From positions 496,001 to 560,000 of the forward strand of contig CAXBFJ010000001.1 in the NCBI GenBank assembly GCA_963975245.1: a DNA stretch of 64,000 nucleotides, given 5' to 3'. The notes beneath the pieces were generated by a model, which was not told the DNA's origin, made no database searches, and saw only the letters and a program-made list of their open reading frames with translations. The position numbers and the translations under genes were made by a program. This DNA is from Panacagrimonas sp963975245 (GTDB lineage: Bacteria; Pseudomonadota; Gammaproteobacteria; Nevskiales; Nevskiaceae). Positions 23,781-33,550 of this stretch are shown in pieces. Within the stretch, counting starts at the first letter, position 1, and each line of letters begins with the position of its first letter.

Positions 23781-26700
23781 TCAAGGCGCAGTGCTCACAT
23801 CCCATCTGCCGCGGATTCTGCCGATGATGACAATCGCCCGTCGTGTGGCATTGGCGACGCCTGCTGCGACCATCCGCAACTGCAAGGTGTCACCTGGATT
23901 CACGGTGCCATTGGCGCGGGTGAAGGGCCCGCCGTTGATGGAGTACTCGGCGGATGTTGCGCCACGAATCTGGATGCTGGTTGGCGTGTTGAACTGACCC
24001 AAGGTAATGGTGTTGCTCACCACTGTCTGGGCTTGCGCTGCATTGTTGACGTTATTGAAGTTGATGGGGCCGGGGGTTTCGTCGGCTGCACCGGTGGTGA
24101 CGTTCCAGACGTCCGAGACATCACCAATGTTCACGGTCACTTCGCGATTCACGTTTGGTGCTGCAGGTGAGATGACCCGGACTTGGACGGTATCACCGTT
24201 GTTGATGGTGCCAGGGGCGCCGGTAAATGGGGTGCCGTTGATTGAATAAGCCTCCGAGACGCCAACTGCCTCAACGCTAATTGGTGTGGGGCCGTCAATA
24301 CCCGTAATGGTCAGAACATTGGACGTCACGGTAGCGGCGGTTGCTCGATCCGTACGGTCCGCAAAATCGAATGCGTCTGGCGTGGTGTCGGTCGCAACCG
24401 GAACGATCACGCCGGTCTGGGTATCCACGGTAAATTCCTGGGTCAACGGAATACTGTTGCTCGCATCAAGCCCTTGCGCGGGGTCGGTCTGATGCGTAAG
24501 CCTGAAACCGTTCGGAAACCAACTTGCCGCTTCTGGGACCAGATCCACGGAGACAAACAGCGTCTGGTCACTTCCAAAGCTGTGAATCTGAGCCGGAATC
24601 GCAATTTCGACCGGGTTGGCAGAGACAGATTCAAGACGCTGGATCAGCGTATCTGAGTCCGCATCAAAGGCGGTGTCGCCATCGTCCGAATAAACATTAA
24701 TGCCTGCGAAAAGACTATTGGCCTGCCCGGCGCTCAGGCTGTTGCCAATGTGGTCTTCCAGGCGTAGCCACAGCACGCTCTGGCTAACATCTGAGTCACC
24801 CGCACGGCCGCGATGTGTAAGGTCAATGCGTAGTGCGGGAACGTCGATTTCAGCGGGCGCCGCAGTTGCGGGTGCAAGATCGAATCCGGCTTGCCCGAAC
24901 TGCCCGCCTTGATTCCGATACCAGGCGATCTTGTTGTCATTGAAAGAGGCAGACAAAACGTCCAGGTCACCATCGCCATCAAGATCGCCCACTGTGGCGG
25001 ACGAGGCACTGTCCGCGCTAGTAGTGATGATCTTCTGTGCACCGAAGTTTCCACTGCCGGCGTTCTGATACCAAGCGATCTTGCTGTCCCCGCTGGAGGC
25101 AGATATCACGTCCACATCGCCATCGTTGTCCATGTCCGCAGGGAAAACCCATCGGGCACCGCTGGCTAGCGTAGAGATTAGTTGCTCTGAGCCAAAATTT
25201 CCGCTGCCATCATTGGCAAACCAGGCGATGGTGTTATCAAGGATGGAGGCAGCCAGGACATCCTGGTCGCCGTCTGCGTCCAGGTCAGCGGCATATACAA
25301 ACTGGGCGCCATCGGAGGAGGTGGAAATGATCTGGTCTGCACCGAAGTTGCCGCTTCCGTCGTTGGCGTACCAAGTGATTCTGTCATCGCCGAAAGAAGC
25401 AGACAGGACATCAACGTCGCCGTCACCGTCCAGGTCTGCCGCATCTCCGTTTCGAACGATGTCCGCCCAGGCGTTAATTACGTTGCCGCCGCCGAAGTTG
25501 CCAGCGCCGTCATTCGCGTACCAGCGGACGGTATCGTTATTGCTGGAGGCAGAAAGCACATCCAGATCGCCGTCGCCGTCCAAGTCAGCGGTGGAGACCC
25601 AGTACGCTCCGGGCAGTATCCTGATAAGTCTCTGGGCGCCGAATGCGCCGCTGCCATTATTGGTGTACCAGGCAATCTTGCTATCCAGGTACGAGGCAGA
25701 AAGCACGTCCAGATCGCCGTCGCCGTCGATATCCGCCGCATGGACAAACTTGGCACCGTCGGCCAAGGTGCTGATGATCTGGCGCGGCCCAAAGTTCCCG
25801 CTACCGTCATTGGCGTGCCAGGCAATAGTGTCGTCACCCGAAGACGCTATCACTGCGTCCAGATCACCATCGCCATCGAGGTCCGCCGGGAAAGCGGACT
25901 CAGCATTAATGGCAGCGGCGGTAATGGTATTGATGTCGGGAAATACCGCACTGCGGTGAATGCTTCGGTTCTCGTAGAGGGTGACAGCATCATCGACGAA
26001 CAAGGCCGAAATGATGTCCAGATCGCCGTCGCCATCTATGTCCGCGGCCCGCGCAGAGTAGGCACCATCTGCATTCTGGCCGATGGTGCGAACTGAGAAA
26101 CTTTGTGCGCCATCATTGTCATACCAGGAGACCTTGTCGTCGAGGTGCGAGGCTGCCACCACATCCACATCGCCATCGCCATCCACATCCGCAGCGAATA
26201 CCGACCGTGCGCCTAGCGCACTGGTGCTAATGGTGCGAATCGTGAAATTCTCTGCGCCGTCATTCTCGTACCAGGCAATCTTGTTGTCTGATTGCGAGGC
26301 GGATAGCACGTCTATGTCACCGTCACGATCAACATCAATGGCATGCACTGAGCTTGCCCCATCGGCCGCGGTGCTGATGCTGTTTTGGCTAAAGCCCTGA
26401 CTGCCGTTATTCTGGTACCAGGTAATCGTGTCGTCATCGCGCGAGGCGGACAGGACGTCGACGTCACCATCACCATCGACATCGATTGCATACACCGAGA
26501 TGGCGTAGTTCGCTGAAGTGCTGATGGTATGCAGGGTGAAGTTCTGGTTGCCGTCGTTTTCGTACCAGGCAATCTTGTCGTCAGCGCTCGACGCCGACAG
26601 GACGTCGACGTCGCCGTCACTGTCTAAATCAATCGCGTACACAGAAGTCGCGCCATTGGCGGCGGCACTGATCGTGTGTTCAACAAAGTTCTGGCTGCCA

Positions 26701-27155
26701 TCGTTCTCGTGCCAGGCAATCTTGTTGTCGTGAATCGAGGCTGACAGCACGTCTGTATCGCCATCGCCGTCCACATCAAGCGCGAAAACCGAAATGGCGC
26801 CGGAAGCGGAGGTGCTGATGATCCGCTGAGAAAAATTATGGCTGCCATCGTTCTCATACCATGCAAGTTTGCTGTCAGCGAAAGAGGCCGAAAGCAGGTC
26901 AAGATCGCCATCACCGTCCACATCTGCGGCAAAAGAATCTGTGGCACCGTTTGCAGTAGTGCTGACATTCGTTTCATTGAATGGCACCGGACCGGCATGA
27001 GCGCTAGTCGAGACGGTGAGTGCCCCCATGAGCACGGCGGGTGCAGGCGAATGGCGTATCGACCGGATCAGTGCACGCGTAGCTTTGCTTAGAGGATTGC
27101 GCAAGAAAGTGTTCCCGGCCAGCAGAACCCGATGCTTTCTCTTCCCTGATTTCAT
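23781..27155 (-). CDS. Giant secreted FG-GAP/VCBS repeat protein (copy 2)
   Basis: An 1124-aa paralogue of the downstream gene, 243 nt away, same strand. The N-terminus has a basic region and a hydrophobic segment ending ALTVSTSAHA, consistent with a signal peptide cut before GPVPF. Residues ~40-740 are FG-GAP/VCBS repeats (AVDVDGDGDVDVLSAS, KIAWYENDGSQNF). Unlike copy 1, the repeats here are diverged from each other at DNA level. The two C-terminal Ig-like modules are almost the same as in copy 1. Likely exported; function unknown, with adhesion or a surface layer as options. Confidence 0.9.
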   Translation of the reverse strand: MKSGKRKHRVLLAGNTFLRNPLSKATRALIRSIRHSPAPAVLMGALTVSTSAHAGPVPFNETNVSTTANGATDSFAADVDGDGDLDLLSASFADSKLAWYENDGSHNFSQRIISTSASGAISVFALDVDGDGDTDVLSASIHDNKIAWHENDGSQNFVEHTISAAANGATSVYAIDLDSDGDVDVLSASSADDKIAWYENDGNQNFTLHTISTSANYAISVYAIDVDGDGDVDVLSASRDDDTITWYQNNGSQGFSQNSISTAADGASSVHAIDVDRDGDIDVLSASQSDNKIAWYENDGAENFTIRTISTSALGARSVFAADVDGDGDVDVVAASHLDDKVSWYDNDGAQSFSVRTIGQNADGAYSARAADIDGDGDLDIISALFVDDAVTLYENRSIHRSAVFPDINTITAAAINAESAFPADLDGDGDLDAVIASSGDDTIAWHANDGSGNFGPRQIISTLADGAKFVHAADIDGDGDLDVLSASYLDSKIAWYTNNGSGAFGAQRLIRILPGAYWVSTADLDGDGDLDVLSASSNNDTVRWYANDGAGNFGGGNVINAWADIVRNGDAADLDGDGDVDVLSASFGDDRITWYANDGSGNFGADQIISTSSDGAQFVYAADLDADGDQDVLAASILDNTIAWFANDGSGNFGSEQLISTLASGARWVFPADMDNDGDVDVISASSGDSKIAWYQNAGSGNFGAQKIITTSADSASSATVGDLDGDGDLDVLSASFNDNKIAWYRNQGGQFGQAGFDLAPATAAPAEIDVPALRIDLTHRGRAGDSDVSQSVLWLRLEDHIGNSLSAGQANSLFAGINVYSDDGDTAFDADSDTLIQRLESVSANPVEIAIPAQIHSFGSDQTLFVSVDLVPEAASWFPNGFRLTHQTDPAQGLDASNSIPLTQEFTVDTQTGVIVPVATDTTPDAFDFADRTDRATAATVTSNVLTITGIDGPTPISVEAVGVSEAYSINGTPFTGAPGTINNGDTVQVRVISPAAPNVNREVTVNIGDVSDVWNVTTGAADETPGPINFNNVNNAAQAQTVVSNTITLGQFNTPTSIQIRGATSAEYSINGGPFTRANGTVNPGDTLQLRMVAAGVANATRRAIVIIGRIRGRWDVSTAP

Positions 27156-27882
27156 GGCTTTTTTCTTGCTCTGATGAACGGCCAGTGAAGCATAGTTCGC
27201 CCAATAACTGAATTCGGAGGAACACGGGTATCGATTTGTTTGTCAGATTCCCCCCTGCATGCTGGCGGGCTGAGCACCTGAAGCAGTATCAGGGCGAAGC
27301 CATCAGTGTCTGTTCTGGACTCTAGGGCACGGTATTTCCAATGCAGACATCCACTTCCTGCGTGAGGGGCTTTTGGGCATGAATGAATCTGATGCGAAGA
27401 CAATGAAGGCCCTTGAAACCGAGTAAGCAGAATATTGAAGCGGCAGTGAAGCGCCACGCCGGAGAACCTGTTGACGGTGAACGGGCCCAAGGATGCGTAG
27501 CGGTCGCACCGACTCGTCGCCAGCCGGTGCGAACGATGAAGGTCCACACGATAAGCGGATGACCTGCGCTGTGGATGAGCGCTGTGAGAGCCTACGGTCC
27601 GCGGCGGGCACTGCAACGAATTCTGGAAGCGGTCAGCGTTCGACGTGAAAAGCCGGAAGCGACCGGCTCGGTATTCGGAACTGGTTTTAAGGGTACTGGA
27701 TATAGACCCGGTGAATCGCCGGAGCATCGTCACAGGCCTCAGCGTTCCTGAGTGCGGGAGTGCACTCAGAAACGCCCAGAGCCAAGAGTTTGCCGGCCTG
27801 ACACTTCCTGCCGATCAAGACATTGATGGGCGTGAACTTCAAATACACGCGTCGCTCAAGGCCGTATCGAAGGGTTTCCGTT
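27156..27882. other. Intergenic region without identifiable gene
   Basis: About 730 bases between the VCBS gene start and the 3' end of the dehydrogenase gene. The open frames here have unnatural composition on both strands. The promoter of the VCBS gene is expected at 27156-27300 but no clear boxes were found. Confidence 0.6.
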
Positions 27883-29427
27883 TCAGTTGCGCTCTGCTTC
27901 TGGTGTGAGCAGAGACAGGCCCAGTTTCACGCGACGTACCAGCCAGGGGCTGGGGCGGTAGCGGGGGTCGCCGGTCATGCCGCGCATGTTGTTGAGAATT
28001 TTCAGCACATTTATACCGCCAATCTTGTCGCCCCAGGACAGCGGGCCATGCGGATATCCGAGCCCCAGTTTCACTGCATCTTCGATGTCTTCGACTGAGG
28101 CGATACGGCGCTGCGCGATGTTGGCAGCAATGTTCACAATGGTGGCGAGCACTCTTTGCACCACAAAACCGGGGCTGTCGTTGATGAGGCTGACAGCAAC
28201 ACCGTCGGAGGCCAGCAGCGCATGCGCGGCGTCGCGGACCTGTCGGTCCGTGACGGCGGTGAGCATCAGGCAGCGATGCAGAACAAACGGACACAGCGGA
28301 TCGAGTGCGACGGTTCGGGTGGCATCCAACCCGTAAGCGAGGCTGGCGTTGGTGGCATCCTGGCCCCAGGGCTGGACGATGCAGATATCCGCCTCCTGCG
28401 CCTGATCAACAAGCTCCACACCAGCGTCCTGCGCCAGGCCACAAACTTCTTTGAACTGTGCCGACTGGGGTTCGATCCAGAGCTTCAAGCCGTCCGGCAA
28501 AGTCGGTACGGTGGCTTGGGTCTGCGTAAGCACGGCCTTGCCCTGGTCATCGTATCGGTACCAGCCTTCAGAGGTTTTTCTGCCAAACAGGCCGGCAGCC
28601 ATTCGCGGCGGAACCAAGGCTGAAGGGCGAAAGCGCGGCTCCTGGTGAAACTGCTCGTAGATAGACGCCATGGCCTTGCCGGATATATCCAGCCCGGTCA
28701 GGTCCATCAACTCGAAGGGTCCCATTCGAAATCCGGCCGCCTCGCGCATGATGACGTCTACTTGCTCATGACTGGCAACATGCTCTTCGAGTACCCGTAG
28801 CGCCTCCGTGGAATAGCCGCGACCCGCGTGGTTGACCAGGAACCCGGGCTGGTCCTCAGCGATGACCGCGCGATGTCCAGTGCCTGCAACCAGAGCGCGC
28901 AAGGTGTCTACAGTAGCGGTAGAGGTGCGCACAGCCGCAATAATTTCCACCACTCTCATCAGCGGAACGGGGTTGAAGAAATGCAGGCCCGCGATGCGTT
29001 CCGGGTGTTGGGCCTTTGAGGCGATCTCTGCCACAACCAGTGAAGATGTATTGCTGGCCAGAATCGCCTTGTCGGAAACGATGTCTTCCAGAGATGCGAA
29101 CAAGTCTTGCTTGGCTTCCACGTCTTCGATGATGGCTTCAATGACCAGATCGCAATCGGCTAGGTCGTCCAGCGAGAAGCAAGGCGAGATATTGGCCACG
29201 AGCGCATCGGCTTGCTCCTGCGTGTAACGGCCTTTGGCGACACCTCTTTGGATCAAAGCTGTGACATTGGAAATGGCGCGCGGCACGGCGCCATCAAAGG
29301 CGTCGAACACCGACAGTCGGTGGCCAGCCTGTGCAAACAGCTGGACGATGCCTTGCCCCATGGTTCCGGCACCAACGACGCCGATATGAATTCTTGCTTC
29401 ATGCTTTGAATCCCTTGCCATGCTCAA
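27883..29427 (-). CDS. 3-hydroxyacyl-CoA dehydrogenase (PaaH-like, two-domain)
   Basis: A 514-aa NAD-dependent enzyme. The Rossmann motif GVVGAGTMGQGIVQLFAQAGH is near residues 17-37, with the catalytic region SNTSSLVV and HFFNPVPLMRVVEI after it. A second, shorter C-terminal dehydrogenase domain (LGYPHGPLSWGDKIGG) makes it the long form typical of PaaH-like proteins. It oxidises 3-hydroxyacyl-CoA to 3-oxoacyl-CoA. It is last in a three-gene operon (thiolase, hydratase, dehydrogenase); the hydratase ends 5 nt away. Confidence 0.93.
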   Translation of the reverse strand: MSMARDSKHEARIHIGVVGAGTMGQGIVQLFAQAGHRLSVFDAFDGAVPRAISNVTALIQRGVAKGRYTQEQADALVANISPCFSLDDLADCDLVIEAIIEDVEAKQDLFASLEDIVSDKAILASNTSSLVVAEIASKAQHPERIAGLHFFNPVPLMRVVEIIAAVRTSTATVDTLRALVAGTGHRAVIAEDQPGFLVNHAGRGYSTEALRVLEEHVASHEQVDVIMREAAGFRMGPFELMDLTGLDISGKAMASIYEQFHQEPRFRPSALVPPRMAAGLFGRKTSEGWYRYDDQGKAVLTQTQATVPTLPDGLKLWIEPQSAQFKEVCGLAQDAGVELVDQAQEADICIVQPWGQDATNASLAYGLDATRTVALDPLCPFVLHRCLMLTAVTDRQVRDAAHALLASDGVAVSLINDSPGFVVQRVLATIVNIAANIAQRRIASVEDIEDAVKLGLGYPHGPLSWGDKIGGINVLKILNNMRGMTGDPRYRPSPWLVRRVKLGLSLLTPEAERN

Positions 29428-29432
29428 CTCTT

Positions 29433-30200
29433 CTACTGTCCGGTGTAAGTGGGGCTACGTTTTTCGAGAAATGCACGCATGCCTTCGGTCTTGTCCTGAG
29501 TATCAAACAGCAGCAGAAACTCACGATTTTCCAGTGTCAGTGCAGCATCTAACGGCAAGTCTGCACCTTGAGCCAGTGATCGCTTGATGGCCACCAGTGC
29601 CTTGGGTGGCATGCTTGCCGCGGTGTTTGCCAAAGCGATAGCGCGTTCCAGCGGAGTGCCATCCGTCACCAGGTCTGCAACCAGGCCGAGTTGATAGGCG
29701 CGCTCGCCGCTGATGAATTCGCCTGTCATGAGCATCATGCTGGCGACCTGTTTGCCCACGGTTCGGATCAGGCGTTGCGTGCCGCCTGCTCCCGGCATGA
29801 TGCCGACTCTGGCTTCGGTCTGACCGAAGCGAGCGCTGGCATCGCAGACGATGAAGTCGCACATCATCGCCATCTCGCAGCCTGCTCCCAGTGCGAAGCC
29901 GCTGACGGCCGCAATCAAGGGCTTTTGCGTCTTGATCAAGGGCGCCCAATACTGTCCGAGATCAATATCCGCAACGTCCTGAGCACCTTTGTCGACCAGC
30001 AAGTTGAGGTCTGCACCCGCGGCAAAAACCTTTTCGCCACCGGTGATGATGATGACGCGCACCGAGGCATCGGCATCGAGTTCCCTCACCGCTTCAGAAA
30101 TGGCCGCGCGCATGGTCAGATCAAGTGCATTTCGCTTTTCTGGGCGGTTGAGGGTGACGATGCCTACGGCATCGCGACGCTCTGTCAGGACAGGCTTCAT
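29433..30200 (-). CDS. Enoyl-CoA hydratase (PaaF-like)
   Basis: A 255-aa crotonase. Oxyanion-hole motifs are FAAGADL and GFALGAGCEMAMMCD, and the hydratase-type Glu lies in GQTEARVGIMPGAGGTQRL. It hydrates 2,3-enoyl-CoA esters to 3-hydroxyacyl-CoA. It sits between thiolase and dehydrogenase on the same strand, so together they make a full beta-oxidation spiral; the lack of a nearby acyl-CoA dehydrogenase leaves the substrate open (aromatic ring-derived CoA ester or fatty acid). Confidence 0.94.
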   Translation of the reverse strand: MKPVLTERRDAVGIVTLNRPEKRNALDLTMRAAISEAVRELDADASVRVIIITGGEKVFAAGADLNLLVDKGAQDVADIDLGQYWAPLIKTQKPLIAAVSGFALGAGCEMAMMCDFIVCDASARFGQTEARVGIMPGAGGTQRLIRTVGKQVASMMLMTGEFISGERAYQLGLVADLVTDGTPLERAIALANTAASMPPKALVAIKRSLAQGADLPLDAALTLENREFLLLFDTQDKTEGMRAFLEKRSPTYTGQ

Positions 30201-30255
30201 GAGGTTTCTCCAGTTGGTTTGGCAGGGCGCTTGATCTGACGCCGATTTTCAAAGT

Positions 30256-31470
30256 TCAAGACGATACCCTTTCAAACACAGCACTAATGCCCTGGCCACC
30301 GCCGATACACATGGTTTCCAGACCATAGCGTGCATTTCGACGGTTCATTTCATGCAGAAGCGTGGAGAGAATCCGGCCGCCTGTTGCACCCACGGGATGC
30401 CCCAGAGAAATGCCTGATCCATTGACGTTGGTCCGTTCAAAATCCTTTTGCACAAACTTCCATTCACGGGTGCATGCCAGCACCTGTGCAGCAAAGGCTT
30501 CGTTGAGCTCGATCAGGTCTATCTGAGAAAGTGACAGGCCGGCCTTGTCCAGCGCCTTGGCCGTGCTTGGCACCGGACCAATTCCCATATGGCTTGGCGC
30601 TACACCGGCAACACCCCAGGACACTAGCCGCGCCAGGGGGTGCAGGTTCAGCTCGCGAGCGGTCTCAAGTGTGGTGACGATGCACGCTGATGCGCCGTCG
30701 TTCTGACCACTGGCATTGCCCGCGGTGACGGTTGCCTCGGAGTCCTGACGCATCATCATGGGTTTGAGTTTGGACAGGCTCTCTACCGTCGTGCCGGGGC
30801 GCGGGTGTTCATCCACGCTTACGGTGCGGGTTTCCTTACGGCTCTGGACTTCAACAGGAACAATGGCGGCAGCGAACAGGCCATTTTCCTGCGCCGCGAC
30901 TGCGCGCTGGTGAGACTGCACCGCAAGTTCATCCTGCTCCAGGCGGCTGATCTTGTAGTCCTTGCGCAGATTTTCGGCGGTCTCGATCATCCCACCCGCT
31001 ACGGGGAAGTTGATGCCGCCCGCCGTTACTCGGCCGCGCGCAAGGGCATCGTCAAAGTTCAGCGCGGGTCCTTTTGCGCCCCAGCGATGCGCGGTGGAAT
31101 AGAAGGGTGCATTGCTCATGGACTCAGCCCCGCCCGCGATGACCAGATTGGAAGCGCCGGTCTGCACCTGCATCGCAGCATAGATCACTGACTGCAGGCC
31201 GGATCCACAGCGACGATCGAGTTGCAGGCCGCCCGCACTGATGGGCAGACCCGCATCCAGTGCTGCGACACGACCTAGGGCCGGCGCGTCCATAGTGGGG
31301 TAGCACTGGGCGAAGATGACGTCTTCAACAAGGTCTGGTCGCAACTGTGTGCGTTCAAGCAGACCACGGATCACTGAGGCGGCTAGAAACTGCGCCGAAA
31401 CATCTTTGAAAACGCCGCCAAACCGACCTACCGGGGTCCGCATGGGTGCACAAATAACAGCATCTTTCAT
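30256..31470 (-). CDS. Acetyl-CoA acyltransferase (thiolase)
   Basis: A 404-aa thiolase. The nucleophilic Cys lies in LDRRCGSGLQSVI, the His in GISLGHPVGATGGR and the second Cys in CIGGGQG. It cleaves 3-oxoacyl-CoA to acetyl-CoA plus a shortened acyl-CoA. First gene of the minus-strand operon. Length and motifs agree with degradative thiolases of the PaaJ/PcaF/FadA type. Confidence 0.95.
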   Translation of the reverse strand: MKDAVICAPMRTPVGRFGGVFKDVSAQFLAASVIRGLLERTQLRPDLVEDVIFAQCYPTMDAPALGRVAALDAGLPISAGGLQLDRRCGSGLQSVIYAAMQVQTGASNLVIAGGAESMSNAPFYSTAHRWGAKGPALNFDDALARGRVTAGGINFPVAGGMIETAENLRKDYKISRLEQDELAVQSHQRAVAAQENGLFAAAIVPVEVQSRKETRTVSVDEHPRPGTTVESLSKLKPMMMRQDSEATVTAGNASGQNDGASACIVTTLETARELNLHPLARLVSWGVAGVAPSHMGIGPVPSTAKALDKAGLSLSQIDLIELNEAFAAQVLACTREWKFVQKDFERTNVNGSGISLGHPVGATGGRILSTLLHEMNRRNARYGLETMCIGGGQGISAVFERVSS

Positions 31471-31997
31471 GAATATTGGTTCTCAACTATGAGTCGGCTT
31501 TTGCCCACATTTTATGGCGTGATCGTTCGCACCGGATTGGGCGTCATCATCTAGGAGCGCAATTAGCAGCCAGAAAGCCGCAGAATTTGTTCAGGATTTC
31601 TGCGCTTTCCCACCACCCAGGGTACTGCGAGGCGAGCGCGCGTCCTGAGGAATGAGATTTAAGACGAGACGCCACCGCCAGGACAACATGACAAATAGCA
31701 GGTAAGCCAGACAGCATCGGATGTCCGATTCCGCAGCATCGCCGTCATCTGAAAGGAGGGGTCGTGCTCACGCAATTTTTGAAGACTCGGCGCGCCATCG
31801 GGCCGTAGAACAGCTCGGGCACGGGTGACGCTCGTTGCCGGTCACCGGACTCATCGCGCTTAAGCGGCGATTGCAGATTCTGTTGTTTTTTTGGGGTCAC
31901 GCTGTGACTCCCTGCCACGCGATTCAAGGTCTTGGCAGCTCTGCGGGGCTGACTCGAACGAGTTGACGTGTACGTAAAAACACAAATGTTTCCCATG

Positions 31998-32043
31998 TGA
32001 AAATAGACGCCACGGTTAATGGATGGTTTGACGTCTATTTGCA
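31998..32043 (+). promoter_or_regulatory. Inverted repeat upstream of the dioxygenase promoter (candidate activator site)
   Basis: TGAAAATAGACG (31998-32009) and CGTCTATTTGCA (32032-32043) are inverted repeats matching at 11 of 12 positions, with a 22-nt spacer. They lie about 40-85 bp upstream of the sigma-54 promoter match, in a suitable position for an enhancer binding site of the activator at 34135-35874. Another dyad, ACTCG-AA-CGAGT, lies further upstream near 31950. The rest of 31471-31997 shows no gene. Confidence 0.5.
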
Positions 32044-32083
32044 AAAAGTTGGGAACATATTGGTTTTACGTGCATTTATGGTT

Positions 32084-32100
32084 TTGGCCCAGTTGCTGCT
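32084..32100 (+). promoter_or_regulatory. Sigma-54 promoter of the aromatic dioxygenase genes
   Basis: TTGGCCCAGTTGCTGCT fits the -24/-12 consensus (TTGGCAC-N5-TTGCW) at the invariant GG and GC with the required 10-nt separation. It lies 56 nt before the dioxygenase start and beside a gene for a sigma-54 activator, which strengthens the call. Confidence 0.7.
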
Positions 32101-32156
32101 AAACCCGTGTCCGGAGCGTGCCCATTTCAAAGGGCCGCCAAGACAAGGAGGAGAGC

Positions 32157-33527
32157 TTGAGCAAGGAAACTGTGGATATCGCTGCGCTGGTCAGTGAGGA
32201 CGGCTCCGTGCAGGACCGTCGCATCTATTGGGACCGGGACGTCTACGATCTGGAACTGGAACGCATATTTGCCCGCTGCTGGCTGTTCCTGGGACACGAA
32301 AATGCGCTGGAGAAGCCCGGCGATTTCTTCACGACCTTCATGGGCCAGGACCGGGTCATCGTCTCGCGTGGCAAGGACGGCAAGATCAACGCGTTCACCA
32401 ACTCCTGCCGTCACCGGGGCAACCTGCTGTGTGCCGCAGACTCCGGCAATGCGCGCAGCTTTGTCTGCAATTACCACGGCTGGGTCTATGGTCTGGATGG
32501 CAGCCTGGTGGATGTGCCGCTGGAGTCCGAGGCCTACTACAACAAGATCGACAAGTCGCAGTGGGGCGCGCGCCGTGTCGCGCAGCTTGAAAGCTATCGC
32601 GGATTCATCTTCGCCACCTTCGATCCGCAGGCACCGCCGCTAACCGAATATCTCGGCGACATGGCCTGGCATCTAGACTGTTTCATGGATGTGCCGGGCG
32701 GCGCCGAACTGCTGGGCCCGCCGATCAAGGTGCGGGTCAAGGCCAACTGGAAGCTGTTTGCCGAGAATTTTGCCGGCGACTGGTATCACGTGGGTTGGAC
32801 CCACGGCGGCGGCGCCACCGCCATCGGCAATCCTTTCGATGTGGTGGTGGGCAATGGCCTGTGTTTGCCGGGCTACCAGTTCGCCAGCTCGTTCGGGCAC
32901 GGCTACGCGGCGGCGGTTCCGCCGGATGGCTCGATTCCGTCCATGCACCAGCGCGACACCAAACGACTTTACGACGAGTACATGCAGGCGCGGCGTCCGG
33001 CCGTGCGCGACAAGCTTGGGCCTGAGCGTTCCACGCTGCACGATGCGATCTGGGATGCCACGATCTTTCCGACCTGCTCCTTCCTGCGCGGCATCGATAC
33101 CTGGAAGGTGTGGCAGCCGCGCGGACCGCACGAACTCGACATCTGGACCTGGGTGCTGGTGGAGCGGGACATGTCGCCCGAACTCAAGCAGATGATCCGT
33201 CACAGTTCAGAGCTGACTTTCGGCGCCGCCGGCATCTTTGAAGGCGACGATGGAGAGAACATGGAGGGCTGCACCTGGGGCGGTGAGGGTTTCATTACCC
33301 GGCAGGAGCCGCTGTATCTGGGCATGGGGCAAGGCAAGGAAAGCCGTTCTGATGGACATCCCGGCACCGTGCATGCCGATCACGCCTGCGGCGAGATTCC
33401 TCAGCGCAACCTCATGCGCTTCTGGCGCACGATGATGCTGGCAAAGAGCTGGGATGAGGTGCGGGCACAAGAGTCCGAACTCGTGTCACGGCGGGAACGT
33501 TTTGCCACGCGTCCAGCGGCGGCCTGA
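32157..33527 (+). CDS. Aromatic ring-hydroxylating dioxygenase, alpha subunit
   Basis: A 456-aa large subunit of a Rieske non-heme iron oxygenase. The [2Fe-2S] ligands are C84 and H86 (CRHRG) and C104 and H107 (CNYHGW). The mononuclear iron site shows D208, H211 and H216 in FAGDWYHVGWTH. It inserts both atoms of O2 into an aromatic ring, giving a cis-dihydrodiol. The start is TTG 32157, preceded by AAGGAGGAG; an upstream in-frame GTG at 32118 has no such box. The substrate cannot be fixed from sequence; size and partners fit biphenyl, alkylbenzene or polycyclic systems. Confidence 0.93.
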   Translation: MSKETVDIAALVSEDGSVQDRRIYWDRDVYDLELERIFARCWLFLGHENALEKPGDFFTTFMGQDRVIVSRGKDGKINAFTNSCRHRGNLLCAADSGNARSFVCNYHGWVYGLDGSLVDVPLESEAYYNKIDKSQWGARRVAQLESYRGFIFATFDPQAPPLTEYLGDMAWHLDCFMDVPGGAELLGPPIKVRVKANWKLFAENFAGDWYHVGWTHGGGATAIGNPFDVVVGNGLCLPGYQFASSFGHGYAAAVPPDGSIPSMHQRDTKRLYDEYMQARRPAVRDKLGPERSTLHDAIWDATIFPTCSFLRGIDTWKVWQPRGPHELDIWTWVLVERDMSPELKQMIRHSSELTFGAAGIFEGDDGENMEGCTWGGEGFITRQEPLYLGMGQGKESRSDGHPGTVHADHACGEIPQRNLMRFWRTMMLAKSWDEVRAQESELVSRRERFATRPAAA

Positions 33528-33550
33528 GTGCCAGATCAGGGGATATCGAG

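Noticed and set aside
27152..27733. A 193-codon minus-strand frame upstream of VCBS gene 2
   Set aside because: Arg/Ser/His-rich composition without domains; the region reads as non-coding.
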